Assembly (NCBI RefSeq): GCF_000835495.1
Contig: NW_015622547.1
Location: 3,906,001-3,970,000, forward strand
Length of the DNA: 64,000 nt
Direction of reading: 5' to 3'
Source of the DNA: Cladophialophora immunda
Taxonomy: Eukaryota; Ascomycota; Eurotiomycetes; Chaetothyriales; Herpotrichiellaceae
The notes beneath the pieces are model-generated. The model was not told where the DNA came from, made no database searches, and worked only from the letters and a program-made list of their open reading frames with translations. Positions 30,968 through 43,959 of the stretch are shown piece by piece (position 1 is the stretch's first letter; each line of letters opens with the position of its first letter). The position numbers were made by a program, and so were the translations under genes.

Positions 30968-31901
30968 GTCATTTCACCCAAAGCTGCTTTCATGAGGAGC
31001 GGCTCGCATCCAGGCAAAGCTCATGTGGCAGGTGGTCGCAGTCTGTGTGGCCGCTATATAGGACTCGACTTCGTCACCGCTTTTGCCCGCTTCCTCTGCC
31101 TTTAGTGAAGCTGCCTTTTGAATGTCGCTTGGAGGTCGCCCACAGAAGTCGGGCGCAGTCTAGTCTCGAGGGTCACAAGATGTTGTCTCCGCAGACAAGT
31201 ACTTCGGTGTTGGGCTTGTCGACACGACTCTGCGAGTTGTTGCGCTGCAGCTGATGGCCGGTTGGGTCGCTCCTGGTTTCCAGCGCCGGTCACGACATTC
31301 AGCAAAGCTTTCCGACGTCTTCTCCTGTGCGCGCCCTGGAGAGAAGGCGCCTGGGTAGAAGAGGCTACCGCGGGACTGAGGAGTGGCGATGGAGCAGCAG
31401 AGCGAAGGCCGCATGGGGAGTAGTTCAGCTGCAGGTCCGCTCGAGTCCAGTTGATGTCAGCCAGTCGTGAGCGAAGCTGAACCAAGGCACAAGCACAACC
31501 AAGCCAACGCCACGATCTCATTTGTGGCCATCTCCAGACGCTAAACACCGGCTAGAACAAGACCACTCGAAAAGATCAGAAAGCAGGGCCCGTGGATTAT
31601 TTGCCAGTCCAGTCAATCATACTGGCACACAGACGCCTTGTTAATAACCCTGACAGGCTCGACAGGGTCCACAAGGCCATGCGGACTATATATCCTCTTC
31701 TAGATCTTTCAAAGTCCTTCTTTACAGTTGCACCCCCGAGGACGCTGCGTCGGGCATTTCGTCGGCGCTCTCTTTTCACCCATCCCATCGCCATGCTGAT
31801 CGCGTCCAACAAGTCGCCATGCTATGCTAATTCAGGGTCAAGAAACGAACAGGGAGACCAGCAACGCCCACAATCGACTCTCCCTTGTTGACGAACGCTT
31901 T
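30968..31901. other. Intergenic, 934 bp
   Basis: Promoter of the BTB gene and 3' flank of the PDK1 gene. Several frames of 80-175 codons are open on both strands, but they overlap each other, have unnatural composition and match nothing I know, so I treat them as chance. Confidence 0.5.
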
Positions 31902-34587
31902 CTAGAAGACTGCAGTCAGCCCACTTTTAGACTGCCGCTTGCTGAACCGCTTTCTCCCTTTCAGCGACTCTGCGTCGCCACCTGAATGTTGCTTGTGCAG
32001 CATTCCTCGCCCAGAATGAGATTGGTTCACATTATGAGGACTTAGATCCGTCGCTTGGTCAATAGTGCTGGCATGGCTCGACAACGCCGAGGACGAAAGA
32101 TTGAGCGCGTCGTCGTCGTTCGAGTACGTGTTGTTGGCATTCTGCATCTGCAGGGATATCGCAATTTCTCGTGCTCGTCCTAATGCATCGAGCCACTCCT
32201 GCGCCGCAACCGCTGTCGACATCAGTTCGCCTGACTGTGGCTTTGGGTCCTCAAAAACGTAGTGTCGATCCTTCTGCTCACTGGGTTAGACCTTGATCTT
32301 ATCTCGATCCTCACACGGAACTTACAGTATTGACAATCCATTGAGTCACTCCCTTAGAATCTGTCGCGCTGGAGTATTCCGTCCCTGGAGAGAGGAGTGA
32401 AATTTCCGACTTGGACTTCTTCTCCTCTCCACCAGCCGCAGCAATGATAATTCTTGCACTCGACGTCACCATGACGAGTCTTTGCCGTTTCTTGTTGTTG
32501 CTGCCGCCAAACAATCTGGACAGCTTGCCTCCGCCTTCGTTGCTGTGCGGACTGTGGGGATTCGGTGTCGACAACACGGACAGATTGCCTAATTTTAGGA
32601 TTCTCTCATTGTTTCTCGTGAGGACGGGAGACCATTCAATATCGAGTTGGCTGGGCGGCGGGAGTTCTGTCACAACTCTCGGCTGCGGCTTTTGATTGTT
32701 GGGAGGAAGCATGGTCGGATGTGTGCTGTGGCCAGGCACAATGTCCGGCGGATAGCTGTCTTGCGCACTGCTCCCGTTGAGTTTAATGGGCGGTGCTGCT
32801 GGAGGAATAAATGGCTTTAACCGTGGGGCCTTCTGCTTCCACAAGTCACGACCCCACCGAATGCCGCTGAAGAACTGATGATTCTTCGCATGCTCCAGCG
32901 ATAACCGTCTTTGGGGGTCGAGAACGAGTAATCGCTCAACCAGATCGCGAGCGACTTCAGGAAAGCCCCGGGGGAAGTCGTAGTCCAGCGCGACAATCTT
33001 CTGGAAGGTCTGATAGTCATTGACGGCCTTGAAAGGCGGGCGTCCAGCCAGTAGTTGATAAATGATACAGCCGAATGCCCACATGTCACTAGCTTTGCAT
33101 GCGTTCTTGTCGGTCAATAACTCGGGGCTCACGTACTCTGCCGTTCCCACAAAGGAGTTGGCCCTGTTCTCGGTCGAGGTGGAATCTGGTTCGAAATCGA
33201 CTCTGCCCTCGGCGTTCCGTCTTTCAGGAAGCAGTTTGGCCGTCCCAAAATCGGTGACCTTGATATGCATGTTTTCGTCCAGCAAAAGGTTTTCAGGCTT
33301 CAAGTCGCGATGTATGACGCCCCTACTATGCATGTACTCGATGGTGTCCAGTATTTGCGCACCATAGAATCGGGTACACTCCTCGTCAAAGGTTGACATG
33401 CGCTTCAGGACTCCAAGCAACTCTCCACCAGGACACAGATCCAGGACAAAGTATAGGGATCGCTCGTCTTGGAATGTGTAGTAGAGTCTCACTACGCCAG
33501 GGTGGTCGGTCAAGCGGTTCAGGGTGTCTTTCTCGATATTAACGTATTTGACCTTCTTCTCTTTGATGATATGCCGCTTGTCCAGTACTTTGATAGCGTA
33601 CTGTCTTCCACTGGCTCGATCCGTCGCGGCGAGGACTGTGCTGTAAGAACCCTCTCCGAGTGTCTGGCCAAAATTAAAGTCCCTCACGCCCTTCTTGACC
33701 GGCTTGTAGGCTACTGTGCCATCTGCCCCGATTTCCTTCTTGAGCCCGACGGCGGCTCCGCGATCCTGCCACTCCTCCGCACTAGTCAAGGGACGATCCT
33801 CCATGTTGTACGGGGAACTTGATAGGGGTGTCTGTATGGAAATGGGGGTGGTGGAGAGTGGTGTGTTGCCGGTGGGTGTGCTTCCCATACGGGGGCCTGC
33901 CACGCCTCGAGACGTTCTTCGCGGAGGCAAGGGGCCGTTACCCGGCGTGTATTGTCCTTGACCATATGCTCTCTCGGTGTGACTATCGTCTCTTGACGGT
34001 ACTCCAGCAACATCTCCTAGCCCCGAGCGCTTTGATGATGTCCGTTGCGGAAACCCTGTCGAGCTTGAGCCATCACTGCGAACTCTGTAGGAACCTTGCC
34101 GGGAAACCCCATTCGCGGCTGAACCATTGACCGGCAACTGGGTGTAATATGCGGAACCGGGACGTGAGGCTGTCGACCTGGGGTCGTGGAGGTTTTGGGG
34201 CATCATGGTAGGGTATTGAGGAAATTGTGCTTGTTGCTGATCTTGATAGCTATAGGGGATATTTTGTCGCTGGGCGAGCCGCTCCGCAGATGCATTCTTT
34301 TGGGTGAAGGTGGGCTGAGAAGGCAGAGACGACGGTATTGACGAGAGGGATGAAGAAGCTACCGCGTGGGATGGGAGGTCTTCGGGGCCGGTCTCGGACT
34401 CCATTGGGGATACCGGGCTGTGAGAGCGCTGAGGGGTGGCGGAGATGTATTCTGTCCTCCCATCGGCGTCGATCAAGGGCGATACCCGGGGGAATTGAGA
34501 TGCGGGCGGCTGAGGTTGCAATGGTGTATCCGGCGAAGCATCATCGGGATTCGCAATCCTCAGCGGACCAAGTGAGAGGTCGGCCAT
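31902..34587 (-). CDS. pkh1: PDK1-family protein kinase (Pkh1/Ksg1/PkhA orthologue)
   Basis: Exon 1 is 34587-32326 and exon 2 is 32273-31902, with a 52-bp GTAAGT..GCAG intron in phase 0; 877 residues. The first 300 residues are disordered and Ser/Pro/Gln-rich. The kinase domain starts near residue 307 (FNFGQTLGEGSYSTV), with VLDKRHIIKEKKVKYVNIEKD, HRDLKPENLLLD (about 428), the DFGTAKLL motif and the activation loop NRANSFVGTAEYVSPELL, a clear PDK1 hallmark. After the kinase comes a linker and a C-terminal PH-like domain split by the intron (LDIEWSPVLTRNNERILKLG, then TQWIVNT / KDRHYVFEDP, ending with EWLDALGRA). PDK1 kinases phosphorylate the activation loops of AGC kinases and act in sphingolipid and cell-wall integrity signalling. 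The acceptor choice matters: a CAG 7 nt upstream would add a stop at once. Confidence 0.95.
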
Positions 34588-35783
34588 TGTGGCACGGCGG
34601 ATTCAGACTCGTGGACGGTGTGGCTTGGAGAGGAGGAACGAGGTGCCCGATGACGTCTCAGTGGTGAGCGGCTTGATTAGAGTAGAGATAATGGTGTCCT
34701 CATCGCTGCGGCAGGAGGACCAGCAGCAGCAATAGTGAGAGTGTGAATCTTTCGTCTAGGTGCGAGGAACCAAGACAGATTGCGAGCCGTTTCAGATTGC
34801 GGATTGCGAGTCCCCTGGATCTGATCTGGCACGGAGGAGTATGATCTAGTGTTTCCGGTTTGGGCGGGGGACCTCGAAGGAGGGCACAGAAGAGGACGAC
34901 GGCGCTGAGGGCAATGAGCTTCTTGTATGGGTAGCGAGCGTGGGGAGGGCGCGTTGGGAAGAATGAAAGAAGAACAGTACTCCGTAGTTGGTAAAGCGAA
35001 TTGGTGGTTTGCAGGGACCGCAAGGATGATGGAAGTTGGACTCGCAGCGCTGTTCCCTAGAGAGATTAGCCACCAATCAGCCAACGCTGTTCCATAGCCG
35101 AGAAGCCTCGACACCGAATCTCTTCGTTCTGATATTGCACTCGAATTGCAGGTAATGGCGGTCCTGCGGTCGGGGAATCGACGTACTCCGTCCCAAGCTC
35201 CAGACCACGACCGGCTACTTGGTGATTTTCCCTCGCCAGGTCGGCGCAGATTGACGCAAGATTGCAGTGGAGTTCATGTGACCACTACGGCAGCGAGATG
35301 TGGATTTCACGGCATCCACATACGTAAAAAGACTTCCTGAGGGGATGGAGTACGTGATGTGCTATCGACAGCTTCTCGACCTGCTGCAACGAGTATTCCT
35401 TGCTCCAAACGCGTGGCAGGATGGCGGGCTGTGGAAGCAGAGTTAACGACGCGGGCACGCAGCGGTTGAGTCTGGATCAGATTTGCAGAGATGTGACCCT
35501 ATGTCACCCCATCCATGTCAGCCTCAATCCATCATTGCCATCATGTCCACGAACAATGTTGCTATAAATGTCAGAGGGTAAGGGGAAGATGTTTCTGTTT
35601 CCGTGGGCAGACATGTCGCTCCTGCCCAGCTGCCTGTTGCGAAGGTGACGTTACTGCCCCCCAGCCCAGCATGCAAACTCTGGCGGTTGTTCACTTGATG
35701 GCCTGATGAACACGCATTCCTGGCTCAAACCTATCAAGTCGGGTTCGTATCCGGGATCCTGTCTCATCACTAACTATCGCATC
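34588..35783. promoter_or_regulatory. Divergent intergenic, 1.2 kb, with an upstream ORF
   Basis: Lies between the start codons of PDK1 and the 35784 gene. It holds both promoters. A 63-codon cysteine-rich upstream ORF (35515-35706) ends in TGATG, overlapping the first base of the next ATG at 35706, which is in the frame of the main CDS. No TATA box is seen. Confidence 0.5.
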
Positions 35784-37379
35784 ATGATCCGCTTACCGCC
35801 CAGCAGCCTGTCCCTCTCCGAACGGGATGTCGATTTCCACGTCCGGCAAACAGAAATCTATCAAGGCTTATTGAGGCAAGGCTTCAAAAAGGAGGACATT
35901 ATTCGCTATCTGAACGACTATCGCAAGGCTGCGGCAGATGCAGCCTATCCCGGCCTGCAGGAATTCAATCTGTCAATATCGAGTACTGTCGAATTGTCCT
36001 ACCTGCGCCCCCAACCACTGCCGCAAGAAAGTGACCGAGAAGAACGGAAGAGACAAAATCCTGTTTGTCACGGTTCCTCCGAGTCTATCGATGGATCGAT
36101 CTCCAGCTTTCCAGATCTTCATGCAGATATTGAAGAGGCCCAAGACCACATCCCAGACGTTCTCGTCCACGAAGATGAGAATTCCCGCACAGGTAGCCCA
36201 ATGTCGCCAAGGTCCGTGGTGTCGACCATGCACATCATTCAACATGCTCCTCGTAAGAGCTCGCTTCTCCGATTCGCCGAGGCGGCATCACCAGAGCATC
36301 CTTCTACCGAACCAGACGAGGGAAGACCTGTTCCTGCGCCGTCGGTCACACCCATACGTAGGAAGTACAAGCGGCGCAGTCATACCTACCCATATCAATC
36401 CTCTGAGCGAGACTCTGTTACAGATACACTGACATACGAGCACGTCCTGGACGGAATGAATCGGGTCTCTTTAGATGATTCGCTCGACAGTGCGCCCTTC
36501 GAACTGCCACCCGCGATCCAGGCTTCGGCTCGCACAAATTCGGCGGAAGACATCACGTTCGCGAGTCCAGTGACAGGGTCACCCTTGGGGGATGGCTCTG
36601 TGGATGTCTCCAGCACCGCCATCGCTTCGCGGACCACAGAATGCCGTCAAAGCAGCGACTCCCTCGGCCAGATGTATACCATAACAGATATGCCAAGCTC
36701 TCCCCCTCTTCCCCAGACGCCAGCAGCGGACTACTTCGGGGAGCAACCAGCTTCTCCAGTCTCCACTCGCTTGCCAAGTACACCGACACCAATCCGCAAT
36801 GCTGCTGACCTCCCGCGCACTGAGCCGCGGCCTTACAGACATCAATATCTCGACGGGAACTCCTACACCGTGTACAATGATTCGCTCCCTGCAGATTCTC
36901 AACCACAAACTCCCGCCGAGACGTCAAGGCATCCGTTGATCACTGAGCAAGATGCCGCGTATACTGCACCACCGGGAATGCTCCATATCGGATCGGCTTC
37001 TGTTGGATACCATGGTCGACAAGGTTGGGATCAGGGGGCCTCACAGCAGAGTCCAACCGCGCGAGCCATCAATCTGCGTGAACGGCGGAATAGGGAGTTG
37101 ACGAGAAGTGTGCAGGCTGAAGGCGTTCGGTTGCACAGATTGAGGATGAGGGACGAAAGTCGTTTTACGCAGCACGCTCTCGAGGCTGACGTCGCCGCCA
37201 CCGGCAGAAACCGCACAGAAGCTTTCTCTCCGACTTCAGATGACCTGTGGAGGGACGAGCTCGAGGCCGACCGTGTGGGCGATGAGAACTTTGAAACAGG
37301 CCACGACAGGAGTCATCGAACGATTATGCGAGCGGTGAGTGGAAATGCGAGGTTTGACCTCGGGGGATGGCATGGATGA
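35784..37379 (+). CDS. Fungal-specific disordered protein with a conserved N-terminal helix
   Basis: A single exon of 531 residues. I take the ATG at 35784 because MIRLPPSSLSLSERDVDFHVRQ followed by EIYQGLLRQGFKKEDIIRYLND is the conserved-looking opening; 26 further in-frame codons upstream begin with a weaker ATG at 35706. The body is Ser/Pro/Thr-rich and probably disordered, with a basic RRKYKRRSH patch. Near the end a charged helix (LRERRNRELTRSVQAEGVRLHRLRM region, 37066-37150) and a short C-terminal block (RTIMRAVSGNARF..GGWHG) look constrained. I know proteins of this pattern only as hypothetical ascomycete proteins; no function can be assigned. Confidence 0.75.
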   Translation: MIRLPPSSLSLSERDVDFHVRQTEIYQGLLRQGFKKEDIIRYLNDYRKAAADAAYPGLQEFNLSISSTVELSYLRPQPLPQESDREERKRQNPVCHGSSESIDGSISSFPDLHADIEEAQDHIPDVLVHEDENSRTGSPMSPRSVVSTMHIIQHAPRKSSLLRFAEAASPEHPSTEPDEGRPVPAPSVTPIRRKYKRRSHTYPYQSSERDSVTDTLTYEHVLDGMNRVSLDDSLDSAPFELPPAIQASARTNSAEDITFASPVTGSPLGDGSVDVSSTAIASRTTECRQSSDSLGQMYTITDMPSSPPLPQTPAADYFGEQPASPVSTRLPSTPTPIRNAADLPRTEPRPYRHQYLDGNSYTVYNDSLPADSQPQTPAETSRHPLITEQDAAYTAPPGMLHIGSASVGYHGRQGWDQGASQQSPTARAINLRERRNRELTRSVQAEGVRLHRLRMRDESRFTQHALEADVAATGRNRTEAFSPTSDDLWRDELEADRVGDENFETGHDRSHRTIMRAVSGNARFDLGGWHG

Positions 37380-40300
37380 GGAAGCTTGACCATGGCGAGA
37401 CTGCTAAGAGCTGGATGATGGGACGAGATCAAGAGGTGTGGCTCTGAAAATGATACTGTCTGCGGTTCAGACTGCAAAGGAGTAAACCATAGGTATTGAT
37501 AGATGAAGAAGTGCTCCGGGTGTACTGTACTCTTCCGAGGACATAGCTTACTGACTCCACCGCGATAAAGCAGCAATTCACGAGACATGCAGAAAACATT
37601 CCCCCAGTCAGCTTCCGGTCTAGATTTGGTCCCATGGACATTATCCACTTTTCCCGGGCCCGTTGAGACCAATGTTTCAGCTCGGGGCCCATGAGAGACG
37701 AGGAGGGCGTTGGGATCGACACAGTCTTGGGGATCCGCCTCATCCACCGAGCCACATACACGGATGAAAGTCAGCGTTAGACCAGAAAAGGTCCTTTTTG
37801 ACGTTGTCTTGTTGTTGCGTTTCAGAGTGTCTGGTGTCTTCACAGTTCCTCGTTATTTCACGTATGATGCCCAGAAGGAACCCGCTGACTATCTTGTTTG
37901 TTCCCGCTCTGGTGGATTGATGGGTAGGATAGGGTATCTATCTATCTATTTGTACATAAGCTGGTTTCCATTGCCCTTTTTCCCCCTCGATTTCCGTATC
38001 GGCTCTTTGAGGGCGGGCGCTAGATGGTTTGAAGGGGAATGCGAGCGACGATGAGACGCCCCGCGAGAGAAACGCCCGAGATGAAAAGAAGAGAAAGGGG
38101 GTTCTTGGTAGGCATGCTCACTTTACCCTCTACACACGAGCAACGACATCGAAAGGGAAGTGAGGTGTTGACTTTGGTGTGTCTGCATCCTCTCCCTTTT
38201 TCATCTTGCGTCTTCATCTTCGCCCTCGCCTTCGTCCACCACGTCTTCTAGACTCTCTTCGTCTTCCTCTGATCTGTCCCACTCAAGACACACATGCGTC
38301 CCTCCACTGCTAAGACCGCCAATCGACCCTGCGAGGCTGGGCGCACATGATCCCCCGAACATGTATGTATGTGCGATTCACTTTTTTTTGGGAGAAAGGG
38401 GGATATAAATCCTGGCATGTCGCCACACAGATATAATCTAGGTTGTAGTGCACGCTGATAGATTGCTTCGATACCCTTGGAAGACGAAGGAGAAAAAAAA
38501 AACCCCCCAGACACAGTCAGGGAAGGATATAGTCGAGGTTCACGAGGCTTTTATAGATTTCCGGATCTCATGTTTGAACTAAATGGCTTGAATATTTAGC
38601 ATATGCTGGCAGGACCTTCATTTCTCGAGCTTCCCTCGCCTTCTTTCTTGTATTTATACTTGATACTTGTCTTGCTATCCTCTTTTCGGGTTACTAGGTA
38701 CGAAGTCTTTCTCCCCCCTCTCCCCCCGGCCGGCGAATGCCCGTCCTCTCAAATGCCTCGTCTACTCTCCAGCGATGCCCCAGGGCGGGAGCTAGATTTC
38801 CAGCATCCAGAGTCCTCAGCCCTTCCTCTCCCCTCTCCCCCCGTCTTTTGCCGCGCATCTCCCTTCCGGCTCCTCGTTGTCTTACCTCACCTCACATTTC
38901 CTAACCTCACATGAACTGGGACCGGGTCCTGACACTGACTTTGGACTTGTCCTTTATTGGAAGACACCACCTGCCCAGGTAGGCCAGCCTGCTCTCCACG
39001 CAATGCCTGTCCTTCTCGCGTGCTGGCGGGCACGTTTCCCGAAACCTCAAAGTGGAGAGACACCCTCCTACTCGTCCGTCGGGGATAGCCACCAAGAGCG
39101 CTTCTCTGTCTGCGTACACTTAGAAAGCGATCTCGATTGGCGGCGCCCTTCCGCTCGGACTCTTCCGAGCTCAAATTTGTCCTGACCAGGTAGCTTCATC
39201 TCGCAGTCTAGGGCGCTAACCGGGACCCCACAGAGGTCTTATCACCCACGCCAAAGCTTCGAGGTTCAACCAGGGACTTTCGAGAGCTTCGAGATTCCAA
39301 GAACGCGAGAGCGCAAGGCCTCTTGCCGCCGCGGCTATCTCGAACCTCGGAGCGCGGCCATGTTCCGGCAACCCTGCTGCTCGACATTGTAGTAGACAGG
39401 GATCTCCACTCTTGTCATGACTCGAGAACTGTCGGCTGTGGCACGTACGAGTAGTATTGTGACACATAATCCTCAGTCCCATTCGGTCTGGTCATGTGAA
39501 ATTCCCTCGGAGCAATAGCACAGCAACATGGCCATCGACGGTCCGGTATGACATGCCGCCGTGGGCCCAGTTGTCTCAAAGAGACACACCATGTAAAAGT
39601 ACTCGGTAGGTTAACATTGCCAGATTTCCGGCCGTAGTAGAGAAAATCCGTTTCGTCCTAGGTTGTGGACAAGGAGAAGCCCAAAAGCTCTCAAGGCTGC
39701 CCTGTCATCCCCTTCTTTGTTCAATGAGATTGGCAAATCAGAGGTCAAACTCTCGATATTTTGGACTTCAGAGATTGGACTTTTTATGCTTTTTGGTTGC
39801 CCATCATCGAAAAAGAGTTTTGCGCGTTTACCAGGTACTTGATGTCGATGTTCTTTGAGAGGCAACACAAAGACCAGGCATCCGAGTCTGCTTGATACAT
39901 GCTCGATCAACTAGGTCCATGAATGGTCCTGACAACGGGCATACATTCAGAAGCTCGCTGCTTGGCGAGAACAGGGTGATGCATAACATGAGAATCGAGA
40001 TTCTGCAGGACGTTTCAGGATCTTTATATCGAGAGCTTGCGGGTCTTATGTATCGAAGACAGTTGAGCAGCATCAGGTGGTAGAACCGCCTTCCCTTGCC
40101 GTTTTATGCCCGCCCTCTCGCGGACTGCGCCGTTACGACCAAGACTAGCTCAATTGAATGCAGCTGGACGGCACAAGAACAGGTCCAGGCGGAAATAAAC
40201 GGATATCCCACGGGCGTGCCGCTGCAAGGTTCTTCAGCAGAGCTGATTCTAATCTGTCCGAAGTTTAAACGACGAAAGATAGACTGGTGGTTGGTTGATG

Positions 40301-40775
40301 ATGGGCTCCGGAGTCCCTCCGGGCGGACCATCTTCCACACCTATTGGGGGGTCCCAGCTAAGGGGAGGGGAGGGTGTACCAGCGAAATCTCCGGGATCCA
40401 GCAAGAAGCTTGAAGGACACAACCCTCCCACGCAGAACACCCGGCCAGCTGGCGCCATCCTCAGTTCGGGCTTGCACCATCGGGTCCCCCAGATCTGTTA
40501 GTGAGATGTCACCTCGTATATGTATATGTACAAGTGACGTGCAGCCCTGAGAGCCGTGATTCCCGCGGGGTCGTGCCGAAGTCGTGCTGCACCTGCCCTG
40601 CAGAGATCTGGTGCAAGATTGCAGATGACTTGCATTAGCTGAGGCACTGCTTGACAGGGCTGCTCCCGGTGACATGGGATTTTGGAATCCCCATGCAAGT
40701 CTGCCATCACCCTGTGCATTTCATAAGCCATGTCTCGTGCCACATGTCTGGTTCTTATGCCCTGCTCAGGTTGTT
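37380..40775. other. Gene-poor stretch, 3.4 kb
   Basis: Read on both strands. It contains a TATC run (37935-37950), an A10C6 junction (about 38493-38508) and pyrimidine-rich blocks (38720-38860). Frames of up to about 105 codons occur (for example minus strand 39910-39611), with no recognisable domain, splice pattern or tRNA. A remnant gene near 39.6-40.1 kb cannot be excluded. Confidence 0.45.
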
Positions 40776-42465
40776 TCATCCAGAGACATGATCATGCTGG
40801 TCCCCTGTGCCCATCATGTTGTCCAGAACATTGACGCCCACCGGTTTACCAAGTCTCTTTCTCCACTGTTCTCCCTTGAACACAACGAAGAGCATTGGTA
40901 TGAAGGCCAGGATCCCTCCAATGAGCGCGAACATGAGGAACGTCCACTGGTACCCGATCTTGTTCCCTAGATGGACAACATAGAAGGCGAAAGTGAAACC
41001 AATTTCCTGACGGATAAAGTTGAATAGCTGCGCAACCTCACTGCTCTCTGTGCGGTAACAATCAATCGCATAGGTGTACGTCGTCGTCGTGATGATTTGC
41101 AGCCCGAAGCATGCGATGCCCATCCCGAGTATGGGCGCAATCCACGCTGTGCGGTATTGCAGGCAAAAGCCATAGATCAAAAGCCCAGCCGGGACGATGA
41201 CCTCGCCCACCCAGATGGCTTTGAGTCGAACCTCCGGTTCCGGATCGCGGCCTAGTCGCGTTCGCTCTCGCTTGACAATGCGATCAACGACCCAGCCCGA
41301 GACACACTCGCCGAGGACTCCTCCGATTGTGAGAGATGCGCCGTAAGTGAGGCCGATAGTCAGGGTGTTCCAATGGAAGAACTCTGTGAAGATTGCGGCG
41401 ACAGTCACCGCGGGCAGAATGGACGCAAAACCATACATGGTGGCGTAGTAGAGGGCCGGAAATAGCACTGAGGGATATTTGGCCATCTTCAGGGCCGGAA
41501 GCACAAACTGACTAGGTCTCAGTCTCAGTTCAGGGAAATTTGAACGAAGTCGCAAGCGGGAGAGGTAGACTTCTTTAGTGAATCGAGGTCGATGTTCGGT
41601 GGGCAGCTTGAGCAAGTCCGGCTTCGACACATCGACGCACCTTTTCCTGAGGTATAGTGTCTCTGGAAGACAGAAGAAGGCAGTAATCAACATGATCGCG
41701 TCGACGATAGCCACGAATTTGAAGATCCATCGCCAGCCGCAGTATTCGCCCAGTAAACCTCCGACAATGGGAGCGAGGTGGCTCCCGTTCACCATCGTGA
41801 CAGTGAAGAAGCCCATAGCTCTGCCGCGCTGATGGTAGAAAAACAGATCCGTGACAGTAGCAGCACCCAGGGCAAATGCGACCGGAAAGAACCCATTGAA
41901 GACTCTGGCCGCAATGAGTTGGCCAAAAGATTGGGTATAGGCACAGCCCAAGGAGGAAATGAAGCCCAAGAAGGTTGTAGCCAGGTAGACCGGTCTTCTA
42001 CCATATTTGTTCGAAAGTGGGATCCATAGCCAAGGGGCTATTCCGTTGAGGGCTATACAGACCGTGCTTGGAGCAAGTCAGTTTGTTGGCGGGCGAAGGT
42101 GTTGTCAAGATAAGACTCACGTCTGATACGAAGCGGCAACTTTGCTGATCCCAAAGTCTTGGGCCAGCAATACCAATGCGGGGTTGATTGCAGCAGTGTT
42201 CAGACCGCCAATTGCGGCAAGAAGGGATGCCTGGGTCAGTATGAGAATCTGTAGAAGGTCAACAGAAGCTCTCAGCGTTCAGTCACAGCATCAGTAGACC
42301 AACCTTGAGCCATAGAGGCCAGTTCAGAGGATCCTGCGGATCTTCCGATGGCCGGGGATTCAGACACTCTCGCCCTGTTCCATGGCCGTCGATTGTTCCA
42401 ATCTCTTCCTCGACCAAGGTCCCCGGGGCACTGTAGTTTCTTTCTATCGCGTCTGGCTTCTTCAT
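40776..42465 (-). CDS. MFS transporter, DHA1-like (drug/H+ antiporter type)
   Basis: Three exons on the minus strand: 42465-42304, 42248-42121 and 42066-40776, 526 residues, with introns of 55 and 54 bp. The N-terminus is a polar tail ending in the family motif EDPQDPLNWPLWLK just before intron 1. The rest is 12 helices, with NKYGRRPVYLATTFLGF (motif A, between TM2 and TM3), RVFNGFFPVAFALGAATVTDLFF and a long central loop, then the second half from MAKYPSVLFPALYYATMYG. DPxNWP..K openings are typical of fungal DHA1 transporters such as TPO-like and mycotoxin exporters. The substrate is unknown. It stands alone: no biosynthetic core gene lies within several kb. Confidence 0.92.
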
Positions 42466-43959
42466 CTTGATGTAGATTGTGGGCAGCGGTGACTAGGTTG
42501 AGGCAGGAAGATGGGACGGGGCGCAAGAGTAGATATGTCGACTGGACACCCGCCAGCAAGTTCCAAGCATCTCGGCGGCGTGCTAGGGCTTCGACAAGCA
42601 GGTCAAAAAAGTTGATCAGCACCAAGTCCTTTTCAGGACTGCGCTACTGCTGGTGAGCAATGTCATGCGTGCCCTGAGACGCAGGTCGCGAGTGCGGGAG
42701 CGCGGGCGACCAGGCAGTAGGTGGCAAGAGAGAGCAGACTTTCGGGAGAGGGGGTATCTGGTTCCCATTCTTGCAGGGAGTTCGCGTGCGACGCAGTGAG
42801 GCTAGAGAAACTGTGGACATCCCCGTAGTTGCTGCGATGCCCAGTGGGTGAGCATGACCACTGACCAGGACCAAGCAGGGAAAAAGGGAAACCCAACGTG
42901 GATGGGCCTCGGATAGGCTCGGCGGGGGGCGCAGTTTCCAGACGAAACCATACCCGTAGGGCTGGCGTACCAACAAAGTTCCATGGCAAGGCGATGGGTG
43001 CAACCCCCCTGCCGGTCTGCGAAGTCAGCAGAGAAAAGTGTCTAACGATTAGTAGATAGTGAGGAACACAGGAACTGCAGGTTAAAAAAAGGACATGACC
43101 TGGCCAGGACACTGTGACGACTGTCGGTAGACCCCCCGAAGCAGTCCGTTTCTCTTGCTCTTCGTTCCTAGGTGAGAGGATATTACGCGAGATCTGAGCG
43201 GAGGACACTCAGAACCCCAATTTGCAGAAACACTCACCCGGTCCCTTCAGAACATGGCAGGCCCTCAGCAGAAACCCAACACGGGCCAAGACATGGAAAC
43301 AGGAGCCCAAGATGGGGAGAACCAAGAATTCCTTTGCAGGAGTCAAAGGCAAAGCACAATCTGGCTAGAGGTCATTTTCGCATCTCTCTGCTGATTTTGA
43401 CTTTCTTTGTGAGTATCGCCTCGCCTGGGCTCAGGCCACGGCAGGGAGTCTGGAGCTCTGGAAGTCTCGAGTCTAGAAGCCAGGAGGATCCAGCGGGACT
43501 TATGTACCTGGGAGCACATGTCTACAGTCTACTTGGTACCCAGTCTTTCGAGCCCTTTGCCCTGCGAAGAGCACCTGACCGGCCACTCCCCGGCGGGCTA
43601 ACAGAGGCCTAATCAGCTCCGGCGGCAGCTTTGACTGCAATGCAACGACGATGAGGTGTTCCAGGAGCAACAACATGAGAGGGTATTCTGGGTGAAGACA
43701 AATCCCGCGCCTGTGAAGTTTGGAGCAAGAGAAACTGATGCCGTCACCAGACTCCCCTCCACAGGACGAACCTGCAGAGAAGCAACAATACGCTGCCCGA
43801 CTCACGTCGATATCCTCTCTATTGGCGGGTACTCCATCGTGCTAGGCAGTCCAAACGGGGCATTGAGCCTGGAGGGACACCATCAGTGGTATGAAACGGT
43901 CCAGGGGCCGTTGCGCGTGATGCTCGAAGTTTCCTCTCGGTCAGCGGTATAAGAGCCGG
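42466..43959. other. Gene-poor stretch, 1.5 kb
   Basis: Includes the MFS promoter. Open frames on both strands are short and mutually overlapping; none shows a recognisable domain or a plausible splice model. Confidence 0.45.

Noticed and set aside
31102..31548. 148-codon minus-strand frame with Arg/Ala-rich product
   Set aside because: Overlapped by other frames on both strands, no recognisable domain; between two well-modelled genes.
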